A stretch of DNA of 64,000 nt from Anaerolineae bacterium (lineage in GTDB: Bacteria; Chloroflexota; Anaerolineae; Aggregatilineales; Aggregatilineaceae): positions 152,939 to 216,938 of the forward strand of contig JAHDLB010000010.1 of assembly GCA_018432315.1 (NCBI GenBank), read 5' to 3'. The notes beneath the pieces are model-generated. The model made no database searches, was not told the origin of the DNA, and worked only from the letters and a program-made list of their open reading frames with translations. The position numbers and the translations under genes are program-made. Below, in pieces: positions 49,547 to 58,089 of this stretch (positions within the stretch are counted from its first letter, which is position 1; each line of letters opens with the position of its first letter).

Positions 49547-49555
49547 GGCCGCGCT

Positions 49556-50407
49556 CTATCCGGTGGCGCGCTCGGCGTCCAGGAAGGCGGCCACTGCATC
49601 CTGCCAGGGGCGCAGCACAATGCCCAACCGCGCGGCGGCGGTGTTCTGGAGAGCGGCGTATTCCGGCGGGCGCGAGGCGCGCGGATATTCGGCCAGGGCG
49701 ATCGGCTCGACGGGCACAGCGGCATAACCGGCCAGTTCCAGGACGTGGCGCGCAAACGCATAGCGCGACGTGTGGCCGGCATTCACCAGATGGTAGAGGC
49801 CGTACATCCCGGTCGGAAGCAAGCGCAAGATCGCGGCGACCAGATCATCGTTGTAGGTGGGCGAGCCGATCTCGTTGGTGACGACGCGCAGCGGCTTCCC
49901 CTGGGCGGCCAGCCCCAGGATCGACTGGACGAAGTTGCGCCCGCCATGCGAGAACAGCCACGACGTGCGCACGATGTAATGCCGTTTGACCAGATCGCGG
50001 ACGACCTGCTCGCCCACCCATTTGCTGTAGCCGTAGGGGTTGATCGGGTGCGGGCTGTCATATTCGCGATAGGGGCGGCGGCTGGCCCCGTCGAAGACTT
50101 CGTTCGTGCTCACGTACAGCATGGCCGCGTCGTGCGCCTGGCAGGCCAGCGCGACAGTCTGCGTGCCGAAGCCGTTGACGGCCAGCGCTTCGTCGGGATG
50201 CTCGGCGCAGTAATCGACGGCGGTCAGCGCGGCGCAGTGTATGACCAGTTCCGGGCGGGTGTCCTCGAAAGTAGCGCGCACCGCGCCGGGATCGGTAATA
50301 TCGATCGTGTCACGATCGACACCGGTGACGGCATAGCCCTCACCTTGCAGCGCGTTGTGTAACGCCCGGCCAAGCTGCCCGTTGGCCCCGGTGATCAGGA
50401 TTCGCAT
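49556..50407 (-). CDS. rfbD: dTDP-4-dehydrorhamnose reductase
   Basis: 283 residues from ATG 50407. Short-chain-dehydrogenase-type Rossmann start ILITGANGQLGRALHNAL; the catalytic Tyr/Lys are in NPYGYSKWVGEQVV near residue 128. STNEVFDGA and RTSWLFSHGGRNF are typical of RfbD. It reduces dTDP-4-keto-L-rhamnose with NADPH. The other rml genes are not in the window. First gene of the glycan run reading toward 46014. Confidence 0.92.
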   Translation of the reverse strand: MRILITGANGQLGRALHNALQGEGYAVTGVDRDTIDITDPGAVRATFEDTRPELVIHCAALTAVDYCAEHPDEALAVNGFGTQTVALACQAHDAAMLYVSTNEVFDGASRRPYREYDSPHPINPYGYSKWVGEQVVRDLVKRHYIVRTSWLFSHGGRNFVQSILGLAAQGKPLRVVTNEIGSPTYNDDLVAAILRLLPTGMYGLYHLVNAGHTSRYAFARHVLELAGYAAVPVEPIALAEYPRASRPPEYAALQNTAAARLGIVLRPWQDAVAAFLDAERATG

Positions 50408-50490
50408 AGGGTTCCGCTCATGAATTTTTTGTGAAATTCGTCAAATGACACAGGTGCCAGCCGCGATATCATAGCCTGGTGGCGGGCGGG

Positions 50491-50496
50491 ATTATA
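50491..50496 (-). promoter_or_regulatory. -10 element ahead of rfbD operon
   Basis: Perfect TATAAT on the minus strand, 84 bases before the rfbD start. A recognisable -35 is missing at the right distance (TTTCCT at 17 bases), so this is a partial promoter only. Confidence 0.4.
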
Positions 50497-50643
50497 CCGG
50501 ATTCGGGTGAGGGAGGAAACAATTAGTTGGCGAAGGATAGAGCAATGTGCGGGAAGACCAGCGCAAGTGCAACAGGAATCTACCCAACAGATAACCTAGT
50601 GAACAATGTAAGTTGATTATAAATTAATACATGAGGGGGTATC

Positions 50644-50672
50644 TTGACACAAACTGCAGGAATCGCTATAAT
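50644..50672 (+). promoter_or_regulatory. Full-consensus sigma-70 promoter for DUF177-sigA
   Basis: TTGACA (50644-50649), a 17-base spacer, and TATAAT (50667-50672): both boxes match consensus at all twelve positions. A start near 50679 would give a leader of about 80 bases before the DUF177 gene. It should drive strong, constitutive expression of the DUF177 and sigA genes by the SigA holoenzyme, that is, autoregulation. Confidence 0.85.
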
Positions 50673-50758
50673 CATGTCACTGACAGTTCAGTATTTTCGA
50701 GAGAGGCCGCGCTCAAAAGCTTTTATTATGCTTGCGGCTTACTTTTTTACACACGGCA

Positions 50759-51325
50759 ATGAAAAGGCTTGCTGTCGTGACACATTCCCAACATCAGAGC
50801 TTCGTCAATAACCGCGTTCTCAAACTCAATGTCGGCTTTCTGCTCGCTGAGGGGGTGGGCTACCAGCGAGACATCGCGCTCGACCTGCCACGCGTCCGCC
50901 TCGCCGACGATCTCACGCTCGATTTCCTCAAAGGCACCCTACGGCTGAGCCGGAATTCTCGCGGAATCCTGGTTCAGGGTGACCTCGAAAGCCACGTTTC
51001 CAGCGAGTGCGCGCGGTGCCTGCAAGAGATTTTCGTGCCGGTTACGCTCGATGTTGAAGAATTGTTCACCTATCCCCCCTCGTCTGATTCTGCGTACAGC
51101 GTAGATGACACCGGCATCCTCGATCTCGCGCCGCTGCTGCGCGAGGAGGCGTTCCTGGCGGTGCCGATGACCGCCCTGTGCCGTCCCGACTGCGCCGGAT
51201 TGTGTCCTGAATGTGGGAAAAACCTGAACGAAGGCACCTGTGACTGCGAGCGCGATACCATCGATCCGCGGCTCGCAGTTTTGCGTTTGCAGCTCGATGA
51301 TGAAGAACCGGTTGAGCAAGATTGA
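50759..51325 (+). CDS. DUF177 (YceD-like) metal-binding protein
   Basis: 188 residues if the ATG at 50759 is used; a GTG at 50777 nine bases after AAGG is an equally good start. Family features: LEGxx-like VQGDLESHVSSECARCLQEI near residue 75 and a C-terminal cysteine cluster (CRPDCAGLCPECGKNL then CDCER) for zinc. DUF177/YceD proteins are linked to 23S rRNA processing and usually precede rpmF (ribosomal protein L32). Here rpmF is absent and sigA follows 53 bases on. The family is clear; the start is uncertain. Confidence 0.8.
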   Translation: MKRLAVVTHSQHQSFVNNRVLKLNVGFLLAEGVGYQRDIALDLPRVRLADDLTLDFLKGTLRLSRNSRGILVQGDLESHVSSECARCLQEIFVPVTLDVEELFTYPPSSDSAYSVDDTGILDLAPLLREEAFLAVPMTALCRPDCAGLCPECGKNLNEGTCDCERDTIDPRLAVLRLQLDDEEPVEQD

Positions 51326-51378
51326 GATGAGCCACCGCTAGGTCGTAGTTGAGCGTTACATGCAAGGGGGACCTCACA

Positions 51379-52563
51379 TTGAAAGAGTACAACGACACGG
51401 ACCAGCAAGCTCCGGGCCTGAACGTGATGGCCGTTCTTCTCGAAAAAGCGGACTCCCAGGGATTTTTGACAACAGACGACGTTCTTGAAGCGCTGCCTGA
51501 TGCCGACGAGGCGATGGATCAGCTCGAAGAGATTTTTATATGGCTCCATTCGGCGGGGGTGGAGGTTTTTGGGGACAAGCCCGGCGACGAGGCCAAGCTC
51601 GACGAAGAAGAATTGGACGACGAGGAAGACGACGTATTCGACCTGAGCGGCGTGTCGTCGGATGACACGGTGGGCCTGTACCTGAAAGAGATGGCGCGGG
51701 TGCCGCTGTTGACCACCGAGGAAGAGGTCGATCTGGCGAAGCGGCTGGAGATCGGGAATGCTGCCCGCGCCGAACTTGCCCGGCTGAACGGCACCGGGAC
51801 GCCGGACGCTATCGCCGCCCTGCAAGCCCTCATCGAGGACGGCAAAGGGGCGCGCGATCACCTGATCAAGGCCAACACGCGGCTGGTGGTGAGCATCGCC
51901 AAAAAGTACATGGGGCGGGGCGTGCATTTCCTCGACCTGATTCAAGAGGGCAATCTCGGCTTGATGAAGGCTGTCGAGAAGTTCGATTACACGCGCGGCT
52001 ACCGGTTCAGCACCTACGCGACGTGGTGGATTCGCCAGACGATCACGCGCGCGATCGCGGACCAGGGCCGCACGATTCGGGTGCCGGTGCACATGTCGGA
52101 CCGCATCCGGCGGCTGTACAAAACGGCCCGCCAGTTGGAGCAGGAAAACGGGCGCAAACCCACCCCGGAAGAGATCGCAGCGCGCATGGACCTTGAGCCG
52201 CGTAAAGTCCAGTGGATGCTCAAGGTGAGCTGGCGACCGATGAGTCTCGAGCGCCCGGTGGGTGAGGAAGAGGACAGCGAACTGGGCAGTTTCATCGAAG
52301 ACCAGACCACGCCCACGCCGACGCAGAGCGCCTACGAGAATCTGCTGCGCGAGCGGGTCGAGGAAGTGCTGGGGACGCTGACGGCCCGCGAGGCGCGGAT
52401 CTTGCGGCTGCGGTTTGGGCTGCAGAACGGTCGCAGCTACACGCTGGAGGAGGTTGGGCAGAAGTTCGGGCTGACGCGCGAGCGCATCCGGCAGATCGAG
52501 GGCAAGGCGCTGCGGCGGCTGCGCCACCCGCGCCGGTCGCGGCGGCTGCGCGACTTTACGTAG
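51379..52563 (+). CDS. sigA: Primary sigma factor (RpoD/SigA)
   Basis: 394 residues from TTG 51379, eight bases after AAGGGGG; an upstream TTG at 51349 lacks a site. A region 1.1-like helix block (residues ~10-55) and an acidic linker ([13 protein letters not shown]) precede region 1.2 ([17 protein letters not shown]). Region 2 is complete: [55 protein letters not shown]. Region 4 ends with [20 protein letters not shown]. It recognises -35/-10 promoters like those found in this window. A strong terminator follows. Confidence 0.96.
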   Translation: MKEYNDTDQQAPGLNVMAVLLEKADSQGFLTTDDVLEALPDADEAMDQLEEIFIWLHSAGVEVFGDKPGDEAKLDEEELDDEEDDVFDLSGVSSDDTVGLYLKEMARVPLLTTEEEVDLAKRLEIGNAARAELARLNGTGTPDAIAALQALIEDGKGARDHLIKANTRLVVSIAKKYMGRGVHFLDLIQEGNLGLMKAVEKFDYTRGYRFSTYATWWIRQTITRAIADQGRTIRVPVHMSDRIRRLYKTARQLEQENGRKPTPEEIAARMDLEPRKVQWMLKVSWRPMSLERPVGEEEDSELGSFIEDQTTPTPTQSAYENLLRERVEEVLGTLTAREARILRLRFGLQNGRSYTLEEVGQKFGLTRERIRQIEGKALRRLRHPRRSRRLRDFT

Positions 52564-52597
52564 GTTGCGGAGCGAGTTTGAATCCGGTTTCGTTGAT

Positions 52598-52623
52598 GCG
52601 CCACTGGCCCGGTGGCGCTTTTT
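52598..52623 (+). terminator. Intrinsic terminator after sigA
   Basis: GCGCCAC and GTGGCGC form a perfect 7-bp stem, extended inward by two pairs, followed at once by TTTTT. It lies 35 bases after the sigA stop. This is the clearest rho-independent terminator of the window. Confidence 0.85.
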
Positions 52624-52651
52624 GTTGCGCGGAAATGGCCAACCGTCGATG

Positions 52652-52680
52652 TTGACATCCATCTGCAATCCCCGTATACT
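52652..52680 (+). promoter_or_regulatory. Sigma-70 promoter for the FHA gene
   Basis: TTGACA (52652-52657), 17-base spacer, TATACT (52675-52680), eleven of twelve positions matching. It starts 29 bases after the sigA terminator and ~50 bases before the FHA start codon, and may also serve moeA. Confidence 0.8.
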
Positions 52681-52736
52681 CCGAACCGTCATTATCAAGT
52701 ATGCCGCACCTTCCACCGCGTGAGGAGGCAGTGTTC

Positions 52737-53429
52737 ATGCAAGACAGCAGCAGCTTCCGGCTGATTGTGCGCCGTGGCCCGCAGCCCAATCAGGTGTATG
52801 AACTGACCCAGGGCACTATCGCGATTGGTCGCGATATAACGAACGATATTGTGATCAACGACCCGGAGGTAAGCCGGCATCACTGCCGTCTCACGCGAGG
52901 TGGGGGCGGATACACGGTCGAGGATCTGGGTTCCACCAACGGCACCTTCGTCAACGGACAGCGGCTGACGGGCGCTCGCCCGCTCTCGCACGGCGATACA
53001 CTTGGTATGGGCGAGACTGTGACGCTGGCCTATGAAGCGGCAGCAGCAGCCCAGCCCGCGGCTCCATACCAGGCGCCCACTATGGCCGGGCCGCAGCCCG
53101 GCGGTGAATACGCTCCCCAGCCCCAGCCGTATGAATACGGCGCCCAGCCGCAGCAGCCCGGTGCGTATCCCGGCACGCCGCCGCCCCAGCAGTATGGCGC
53201 TCAACCGCAGCAGCCCATGGGGTACGACTACGATTACCAGGACGAGGCATACGAGACGGGCGGCCCTGGGCGTTGGGTGGTGTTGGGATGCGGTTGTTTC
53301 CTCGTGTTGTGCATCGTGTCCTCCGTGATTGGCGGCATCATCATCGACGCGAAATGCTGGTGGGACGACATCCCGGTGATTTCGGACACGTTCGACCTGG
53401 GGGTCAAGCCCGACGCGACCTGCCGCTAA
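52737..53429 (+). CDS. FHA-domain membrane protein with Pro/Gln/Tyr-rich linker
   Basis: 230 residues; ATG 52737 is eight bases after GAGGAGG, better than the in-frame ATG at 52701. An N-terminal forkhead-associated domain (residues ~8-100) shows IAIGRDITNDIVI, VSRHHCRL and DLGSTNGTFVNGQ, the phosphothreonine-binding loops. A low-complexity linker contains a twice-repeated YGAQPQQP unit. A C-terminal hydrophobic helix (about 180-205, with a GCGCFLVLC core) and a short outer tail follow. It probably reads Ser/Thr-kinase signals at the membrane; the kinase is not in the window. Confidence 0.85.
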   Translation: MQDSSSFRLIVRRGPQPNQVYELTQGTIAIGRDITNDIVINDPEVSRHHCRLTRGGGGYTVEDLGSTNGTFVNGQRLTGARPLSHGDTLGMGETVTLAYEAAAAAQPAAPYQAPTMAGPQPGGEYAPQPQPYEYGAQPQQPGAYPGTPPPQQYGAQPQQPMGYDYDYQDEAYETGGPGRWVVLGCGCFLVLCIVSSVIGGIIIDAKCWWDDIPVISDTFDLGVKPDATCR

Positions 53430-53448
53430 CGGAAAAGGACCAGGCCGA

Positions 53449-54699
53449 GTGAGCACGCTTCTCACCGTCGATGATGCCCTCCGGCAAATCCTCGGCCCCA
53501 TCACCGTACTTCCGCCTGAGAGTGTGCCGACGCCGGACGCGTTGGGTCGCGTGTTGGCGGAGGACATCGTTTCGCGCTACGACATCCCCCCATTTCTGAA
53601 TTCCAGCATGGATGGCTACGCCGTGCGGGCCGCCGACGTGGCCGGCGCCACGCGTGACCGCCCCGCGCGCCTGCCGGTCATGATGGACATTCCCGCCGGG
53701 CGATCACCCGATCGCCCGCTGAACGTGGGGGAGGCGGCTCGTATCATGACGGGGGCGCCGCTGCCAGATGGCGCGGATGCCGTCATTCCCGTCGAGGACA
53801 CGGACGATCGCTGGACGCCGGACGGCGCCGCACCTCTCCCGGAGGCGGTGCGCGTCTACCGCAGCGCGCAGCCGGGCGATTTCACGCGGGCCCCCGGCGA
53901 AGACATCCGCGCCGGGCAGACCGTGCTGCGGACGGGGGCGGTCCTGCGACCGCAGGATATCGGCGTGCTCGTGTCGCTGGGGCAGGCTCGCGTCCCGGTC
54001 GTTCGGCAGCCGCGCGTCGCGATCCTGTCGACCGGGGATGAGCTGGTCGACATCGACGACGAACTCGGGCCGGGCCAGATTCGTAACAGCAACAGCTACA
54101 TGCTGGCCGGTCTGGTGGCGTCTTACGGTGGGATCGCGATCCGCCTGGGCGTGGCGCGCGACACGCTGGATGACGTGCGGCAGCGCTTCCGCGAGGCGCT
54201 CGATCACCAGCCGGACCTGATCGTGAGTTCTGCCGGCGTGTCGGTTGGCGCGCGCGATGTCGTCCGGATCGTGATCGACGAACTGGGGCGGGTCGACCTG
54301 TGGCGCGTGAACCTGCGCCCCGGCAAGCCGCTGGCCTACGGACAGGTCGACGGGGTGCCGTTCTTCGGCCTGCCGGGCAACCCGGTGTCGGTCATGGTCA
54401 CGTTCGAGTTGTTCGTCCGCCCGGCGCTGCTGCGCATGGCCGGTAGGAATCCGGATGCCGTCGCGATGACGACGGCCTTGACCGGTGAGGCGATGCGCTC
54501 GGATGGACGGCGCAGTTACCTGCGCGTGCGGCTGGTCCGGCAGGGCGACGACTGGATCGCCTATTCGACCGGCACGCAAAGCTCCGGGGCGCTGATGTCA
54601 ATGGTCCTGGCGGACGGTCTGCTTATTGTGCCAGAGGGCACGCTCGACGTTCCGCCGGGAACCCGGCTGCAGGTTTGGCTGCTGCGCGACCTCGCCTGA
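53449..54699 (+). CDS. moeA: Molybdopterin molybdenumtransferase MoeA
   Basis: 416 residues from GTG 53449, 19 bases after the FHA gene. MoeA motifs: PPFLNSSMDGYAVRAADV near residue 44, EAARIMTGAPLPDGADAVIP near 98, VSLGQARVPVVRQPRVAILSTG in parts, VSSAGVSVGARDV with the MogA-like site, and FFGLPGNPVSVMVTFE near 306. It inserts molybdate into adenylyl-molybdopterin. It supports the several molybdoenzymes of this window. Its last 102 bases overlap the convergent flavoprotein gene. Confidence 0.95.
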   Translation: MSTLLTVDDALRQILGPITVLPPESVPTPDALGRVLAEDIVSRYDIPPFLNSSMDGYAVRAADVAGATRDRPARLPVMMDIPAGRSPDRPLNVGEAARIMTGAPLPDGADAVIPVEDTDDRWTPDGAAPLPEAVRVYRSAQPGDFTRAPGEDIRAGQTVLRTGAVLRPQDIGVLVSLGQARVPVVRQPRVAILSTGDELVDIDDELGPGQIRNSNSYMLAGLVASYGGIAIRLGVARDTLDDVRQRFREALDHQPDLIVSSAGVSVGARDVVRIVIDELGRVDLWRVNLRPGKPLAYGQVDGVPFFGLPGNPVSVMVTFELFVRPALLRMAGRNPDAVAMTTALTGEAMRSDGRRSYLRVRLVRQGDDWIAYSTGTQSSGALMSMVLADGLLIVPEGTLDVPPGTRLQVWLLRDLA

Positions 54700-56145
54700 C
54701 GGCGTGGGCCGGGGCGTCTTGCCGTTAGCGCGTTCCGCCTGCCGGGCCGGCTCGGCTTTGGCCTCCGCAAGCGCGGCCAGCATATCCTCTACGCGGCAGA
54801 ATTTGATCCGCGGGCGCCCGACGAGCGCGCCGCGCTCCTGCTCGATCTGATCCAGAAGCTGCCAGTCGGCATACGTGACGAACGCGATCCGGCGGTCGGC
54901 GAGCAGTTCCGTGATCGAGTCCTGTTCCGGCGCGTCCGGCTGGAGCAGGCTGCCGCGCTTGATGTCTTCCAGCATCTTCGCGGCGGTTTCTTGCGCGTCG
55001 GGCTTGTTGGTGCCGATGATACCGGTCGGCCCGCGTTTGATCCAGCCGACGACGTATTCACCGTGGATTGGCGCACCGGTGCTGTCCACGACCCGGCCCC
55101 TGTTGTTCGGAATGACGCCGCGGGCGGGGTCGAAGGGCACGCCGGGCAGCGGCACGCCGTGGTAACCGATCGACCGGAAGACGAGCCCCACGCGGATGAG
55201 CTCGTGATCGTCGGTGTTGCACGGGCTCATCTCGCCATCGCCTTCGTCGCAAATCTCGTTCTGGACGAGCTTGATCCCCTCAACCCGGTCCGTTCCCATG
55301 ATTTCGACCGGCGACACGAGAAATCGCAGCGTGATCGTTTTCGGTTTGTCCGTTGTGGGGTGCTGCGCGATGTACTTGAGCGCCTGGTAGTTGCGCTCGG
55401 CGTTGCGATCCTCGCCGGAGAGGATGTATTCCTGGCTCATCGGGTCGAGCTCGATTTCCGACGGATAGATCCGGATGTTCGCGTCGTCCATTTCTTCGAG
55501 TTCTTTGATCTCGGGACTGGTGAATTTTGCCTGCACCGGCCCGCGCCGCCCCAGCAGGTAAATCTCCTTCACGTTGCTGTTCGCCAGCGCCTCGAGCGCG
55601 TAATCGGCGATGTCCGTGTCCTGCAGCTCGCGCGGCGAGCGCGCCAGCATCCGGACGACGTCGATCGCGACGTTGCCGTTGCCGATCACCGCGACGCGCT
55701 CCTGCGAGAGATCGAACTCCAGATCGCGATAGTCCGGGTGACCGTTGTACCAGCCGACGAATTCCGTCGCGGCATGGCTGCCGGGCAGGTCTTCGCCGGG
55801 GATATTCATACGGCGGTCGGTCTGCGCGCCGGTGGCATACACAATCGCGTGATAGCGCGCGGCGAGGTCGTCGTGCGTGATGTCCTGGCCGAAGGTGACG
55901 TTCCCAAAGAAGCGAAAGCCGGGGTGTTGGGCGCTGCGGTCGTAGACCCGGGTGACCGATTTGATCTTCTGGTGATCGGGCGCGACGCCGCCGCGCACCA
56001 GCCCGAATGGGGTGGGCAGGCGCTCGAACATGTCGATGTGAACGTCCTGACCGGCTTGTTTTTGCAGCGCTTCGGCGGTGTAAAACGCGGATGGTCCAGA
56101 GCCAATGATGGCAACGCGGAGCGGTGTGGTGCGTGTGTCTCCCAT
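54598..56145 (-). CDS. FprA-like ferredoxin/adrenodoxin-NADP reductase
   Basis: 515 residues from ATG 56145. FAD site VAIIGSGPSAFYTAEALQ at the N-terminus, then MFERLPTPFGLVRGGVAP, VYATGAQTDRR, and the NADP site VAVIGNGNVAIDVVRMLAR near residue 155. VVGWIKRGPTGIIGTNKPDA near 375 is the C-terminal FAD motif of FprA/adrenodoxin reductases. It passes electrons between NADPH and ferredoxin. A basic, Pro-rich C-terminal tail of ~50 residues goes beyond the usual length and is encoded antisense to the 3' end of moeA. Confidence 0.9.
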   Translation of the reverse strand: MGDTRTTPLRVAIIGSGPSAFYTAEALQKQAGQDVHIDMFERLPTPFGLVRGGVAPDHQKIKSVTRVYDRSAQHPGFRFFGNVTFGQDITHDDLAARYHAIVYATGAQTDRRMNIPGEDLPGSHAATEFVGWYNGHPDYRDLEFDLSQERVAVIGNGNVAIDVVRMLARSPRELQDTDIADYALEALANSNVKEIYLLGRRGPVQAKFTSPEIKELEEMDDANIRIYPSEIELDPMSQEYILSGEDRNAERNYQALKYIAQHPTTDKPKTITLRFLVSPVEIMGTDRVEGIKLVQNEICDEGDGEMSPCNTDDHELIRVGLVFRSIGYHGVPLPGVPFDPARGVIPNNRGRVVDSTGAPIHGEYVVGWIKRGPTGIIGTNKPDAQETAAKMLEDIKRGSLLQPDAPEQDSITELLADRRIAFVTYADWQLLDQIEQERGALVGRPRIKFCRVEDMLAALAEAKAEPARQAERANGKTPRPTPSGEVAQQPNLQPGSRRNVERALWHNKQTVRQDH

Positions 56146-56317
56146 GATGTCCCCTTGTGTCTTGAGTGATGTGCCAGTGTACGCGTGACATTCGGCTGTG
56201 CGCTACGATTAGAGTGTAGCAATTTCTTTGGCGCTCAACCATTCATGGTTCGTGAAGAAATTCTCTTATCGCGCTGGTGGTTTCGACATGAGAGGGGTAT
56301 TAAAGGGGCAGGGAATA

Positions 56318-56358
56318 CGCGCGCCGGTGCAGCGCCGTGACGCCGTGCCCGGCGCGCG
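56318..56358 (-). terminator. Perfect 10-bp GC-rich hairpin after the YuiH-like gene
   Basis: CGCGCGCCGG and CCGGCGCGCG pair perfectly around a 21-base loop, 73 bases downstream of the minus-strand stop at 56431. No T run is evident. Probable terminator or 3'-end structure. Confidence 0.45.
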
Positions 56359-56430
56359 CTGGCGAACTATGCGGCTGGGTGACTCGGCTCGTGCTGGACC
56401 GGGGCGGCAACAGCCCGGCACGCGGGTGCG

Positions 56431-57051
56431 CTAAAACATGCGCCGCCGCTGGTAGCGCTGCTCTTGCCAGGGATCGCCGTCGTTGTGATAGCCCGCCTGT
56501 TCCCAGAAACCGGGCTTGTCGGTGGCGCTGAATTCCAGCTTGAGCAGCCACTTGGCGCTCTTCCAGAAATAGCGTTTCGGGACGAATGTGCGCACGGGAA
56601 AGCCGTGTTCGGGCTCCAGCAGCGCGCCGTTGTACTTCCAGGCCAGGATCACGTCGTCGTCGAGCATGTCTTCCAGCGGGACGTTCGTCGTGAAGCCGTG
56701 GGCAGCGTGGGCGATCACGTACCGGGCATCCGGCGTGAGGCCGAACAGCTCGATGAAATCGCGCAGGCGCGGGCCTTCCCACACCGTGTCGAACTTGCTC
56801 CAGCCGGTGACGCAGTGAATATCCGTGCTGACCTCGACGGTAGGAATCTGGCGAAACTCGTCCCACGTCCAGGTCATCTCCCGCTCGACCTCGCCGAACA
56901 CGCTCAGCGTCCAGGTGGCGGGGTCGATGTTCGGGACCGGGCCATAATGCAGCACCGGGAACTTGAGCGTCAGCGATTGGCCGGGCGGCAGGCGTCCTTC
57001 GTCCTGCATGCGTTGTTCTTCGTCGCGGCGGCGCTGGAAATTGTCGGTCAT
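56431..57051 (-). CDS. YuiH-like molybdopterin-dependent oxidoreductase (sulfite oxidase fold)
   Basis: 206 residues; ATG 57051 follows AGGAC, whereas an in-frame ATG at 57117 would add 22 residues without a site. The sulfite-oxidase Mo domain is recognised by LHYGPVPNIDPATWTLSVFG, TVEVSTDIHCVTGWSKFD with the Mo-ligand cysteine, and HAAHGFTTNVPLEDML. There is no twin-arginine signal, so it is cytoplasmic, unlike YedY/MsrP. It uses the tricyclic molybdopterin without the dimerisation domain. The substrate is unknown. MoeA nearby fits its cofactor need. Confidence 0.87.
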   Translation of the reverse strand: MTDNFQRRRDEEQRMQDEGRLPPGQSLTLKFPVLHYGPVPNIDPATWTLSVFGEVEREMTWTWDEFRQIPTVEVSTDIHCVTGWSKFDTVWEGPRLRDFIELFGLTPDARYVIAHAAHGFTTNVPLEDMLDDDVILAWKYNGALLEPEHGFPVRTFVPKRYFWKSAKWLLKLEFSATDKPGFWEQAGYHNDGDPWQEQRYQRRRMF

Positions 57052-57153
57052 GGCAGGTCCTCGTGTGTTCTCTTTCGTCCATGGCAAGATATACCACAAG
57101 CGCCCCTCGCCAGCCAAACGCTATGTAGCCGGGCGTTTGGTCATTCTCCCCGA

Positions 57154-57182
57154 TTGCCATGTGGGCGGCGAGCGTTTATGAT
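57154..57182 (+). promoter_or_regulatory. Sigma-70 promoter for the cyclase gene
   Basis: TTGCCA and TATGAT, each five of six, are separated by 17 bases. Start expected near 57189, giving a ~34-base leader with GGAGG before the ATG at 57223. Confidence 0.6.
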
Positions 57183-57222
57183 GATCGATATGAGCAGAAT
57201 CGAGTCTGTGGGAGGCTGCATG

Positions 57223-58041
57223 ATGAAACGCTTAGCGATCGTGTTCGTCGCCGTTATGCTTGTGCTGGCCGGTCTGGCCCTGGCGAGCGCCGTGAACCGG
57301 ACCGGCGAGGCCCGCGCAGGGACGTCGCCCGCGTCGCTGGCGGACTGGCAGGTCGTGGACCTGACCCAGCCGCTGACGCCGGATCTCCCCCTGTGGCCGG
57401 GCGATCCGGCGTTCGAAGTCGAGGCGTGGGCGTCGTACGACACCGATGGCTACTTCATCAACCGGATCGCGATTGGCGAGCACAGCGGCACGCACTGGGG
57501 CACGCCCAACACCTTCATCGAGGGCGCGCGCAGCGCCGAGATGATCTCCGTCGAAGAACTGGTCGGACCGGCGGTGGTGATCGACATCCGCGAGCAGGCG
57601 GCGCAGGATGCGGATTATCGCCTGACGGTCGAGGATGTGACGGCCTGGGAGGCTGACAACGGCGAGGTCCCGGCGGACAGCGTGGCGATCCTGTTCACCG
57701 GCTGGCAGGACAAATGGGGCGATCCGGCGGCGTTCATCGGCGAGGATGCGGACGGCGTGCTGCACTGGCCGGGCTTCAGCGCCGAGGCTGCCGCCTTCCT
57801 GATCGAGGAGCGCGGCGTGGTGGGCCTGGGAACCGACACGCACGGCGTCGATCCTGGCAACGACGAGGAATTCGGCGCCAGCTTCGCGATGTACGACGCG
57901 GATGGCATGATTCTGGAATGCCTGGCCGGGTTGGATCAGCTTCCGCCGGTTGGGACGACGCTGGTCGTGGGCGGCTGGCCGATCGAAGGCGGATCGGGCA
58001 GCCCGGCGCGCGTGTTTGGCTTCATCCCGCCCGCGGAATAG
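57223..58041 (+). CDS. Exported cyclase-family protein (kynurenine formamidase-like)
   Basis: 272 residues; ATG 57223 is seven bases after GGAGG, and another ATG lies one codon earlier. A signal peptide is clear: MKRLAIVFVAVMLVLAGLAL followed by a small-residue region near residue 30. The mature part matches PF04199 cyclases: VVDLTQPLTPDLPLWPGDP and IGEHSGTHWGTPNTFIEG. The family metal motif is HxGTHxDxPxH; here the Asp is Gly and the last His is Phe, so the metal site is altered. LGTDTHGVDPG is kept. It probably hydrolyses an amide or lactone outside the cytoplasm. Confidence 0.82.
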   Translation: MKRLAIVFVAVMLVLAGLALASAVNRTGEARAGTSPASLADWQVVDLTQPLTPDLPLWPGDPAFEVEAWASYDTDGYFINRIAIGEHSGTHWGTPNTFIEGARSAEMISVEELVGPAVVIDIREQAAQDADYRLTVEDVTAWEADNGEVPADSVAILFTGWQDKWGDPAAFIGEDADGVLHWPGFSAEAAAFLIEERGVVGLGTDTHGVDPGNDEEFGASFAMYDADGMILECLAGLDQLPPVGTTLVVGGWPIEGGSGSPARVFGFIPPAE

Positions 58042-58047
58042 CGGCGG

Positions 58048-58079
58048 GCCGGGGGAGGTGGCCCCATGCCTCCCCCGGC
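58048..58079. terminator. Bidirectional terminator hairpin between cyclase and arsM
   Basis: GCCGGGGGAGG and CCTCCCCCGGC form a perfect 11-bp stem around a ten-base loop. It sits between the convergent stops at 58041 and 58090. No T run, but the location and stability suit termination of both transcripts. Confidence 0.6.
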
Positions 58080-58089
58080 AGTCCACAGC

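Larger units (their letters stand above)
50408..50758. other. AT-rich divergent intergenic region
   Basis: About 350 bases without a supported gene between divergent rfbD and the DUF177 gene. Base composition is clearly lower in GC than its surroundings. It holds a minus-strand TATAAT and a full plus-strand consensus promoter, listed separately. I see no tRNA, no long repeat and no convincing riboswitch. Confidence 0.7.

Noticed and set aside
56146..56430. Possible small gene in the spacer between the FprA-like and YuiH-like genes
   Set aside because: Short frames there lack ribosome sites and domains; only a GC-rich hairpin can be supported.
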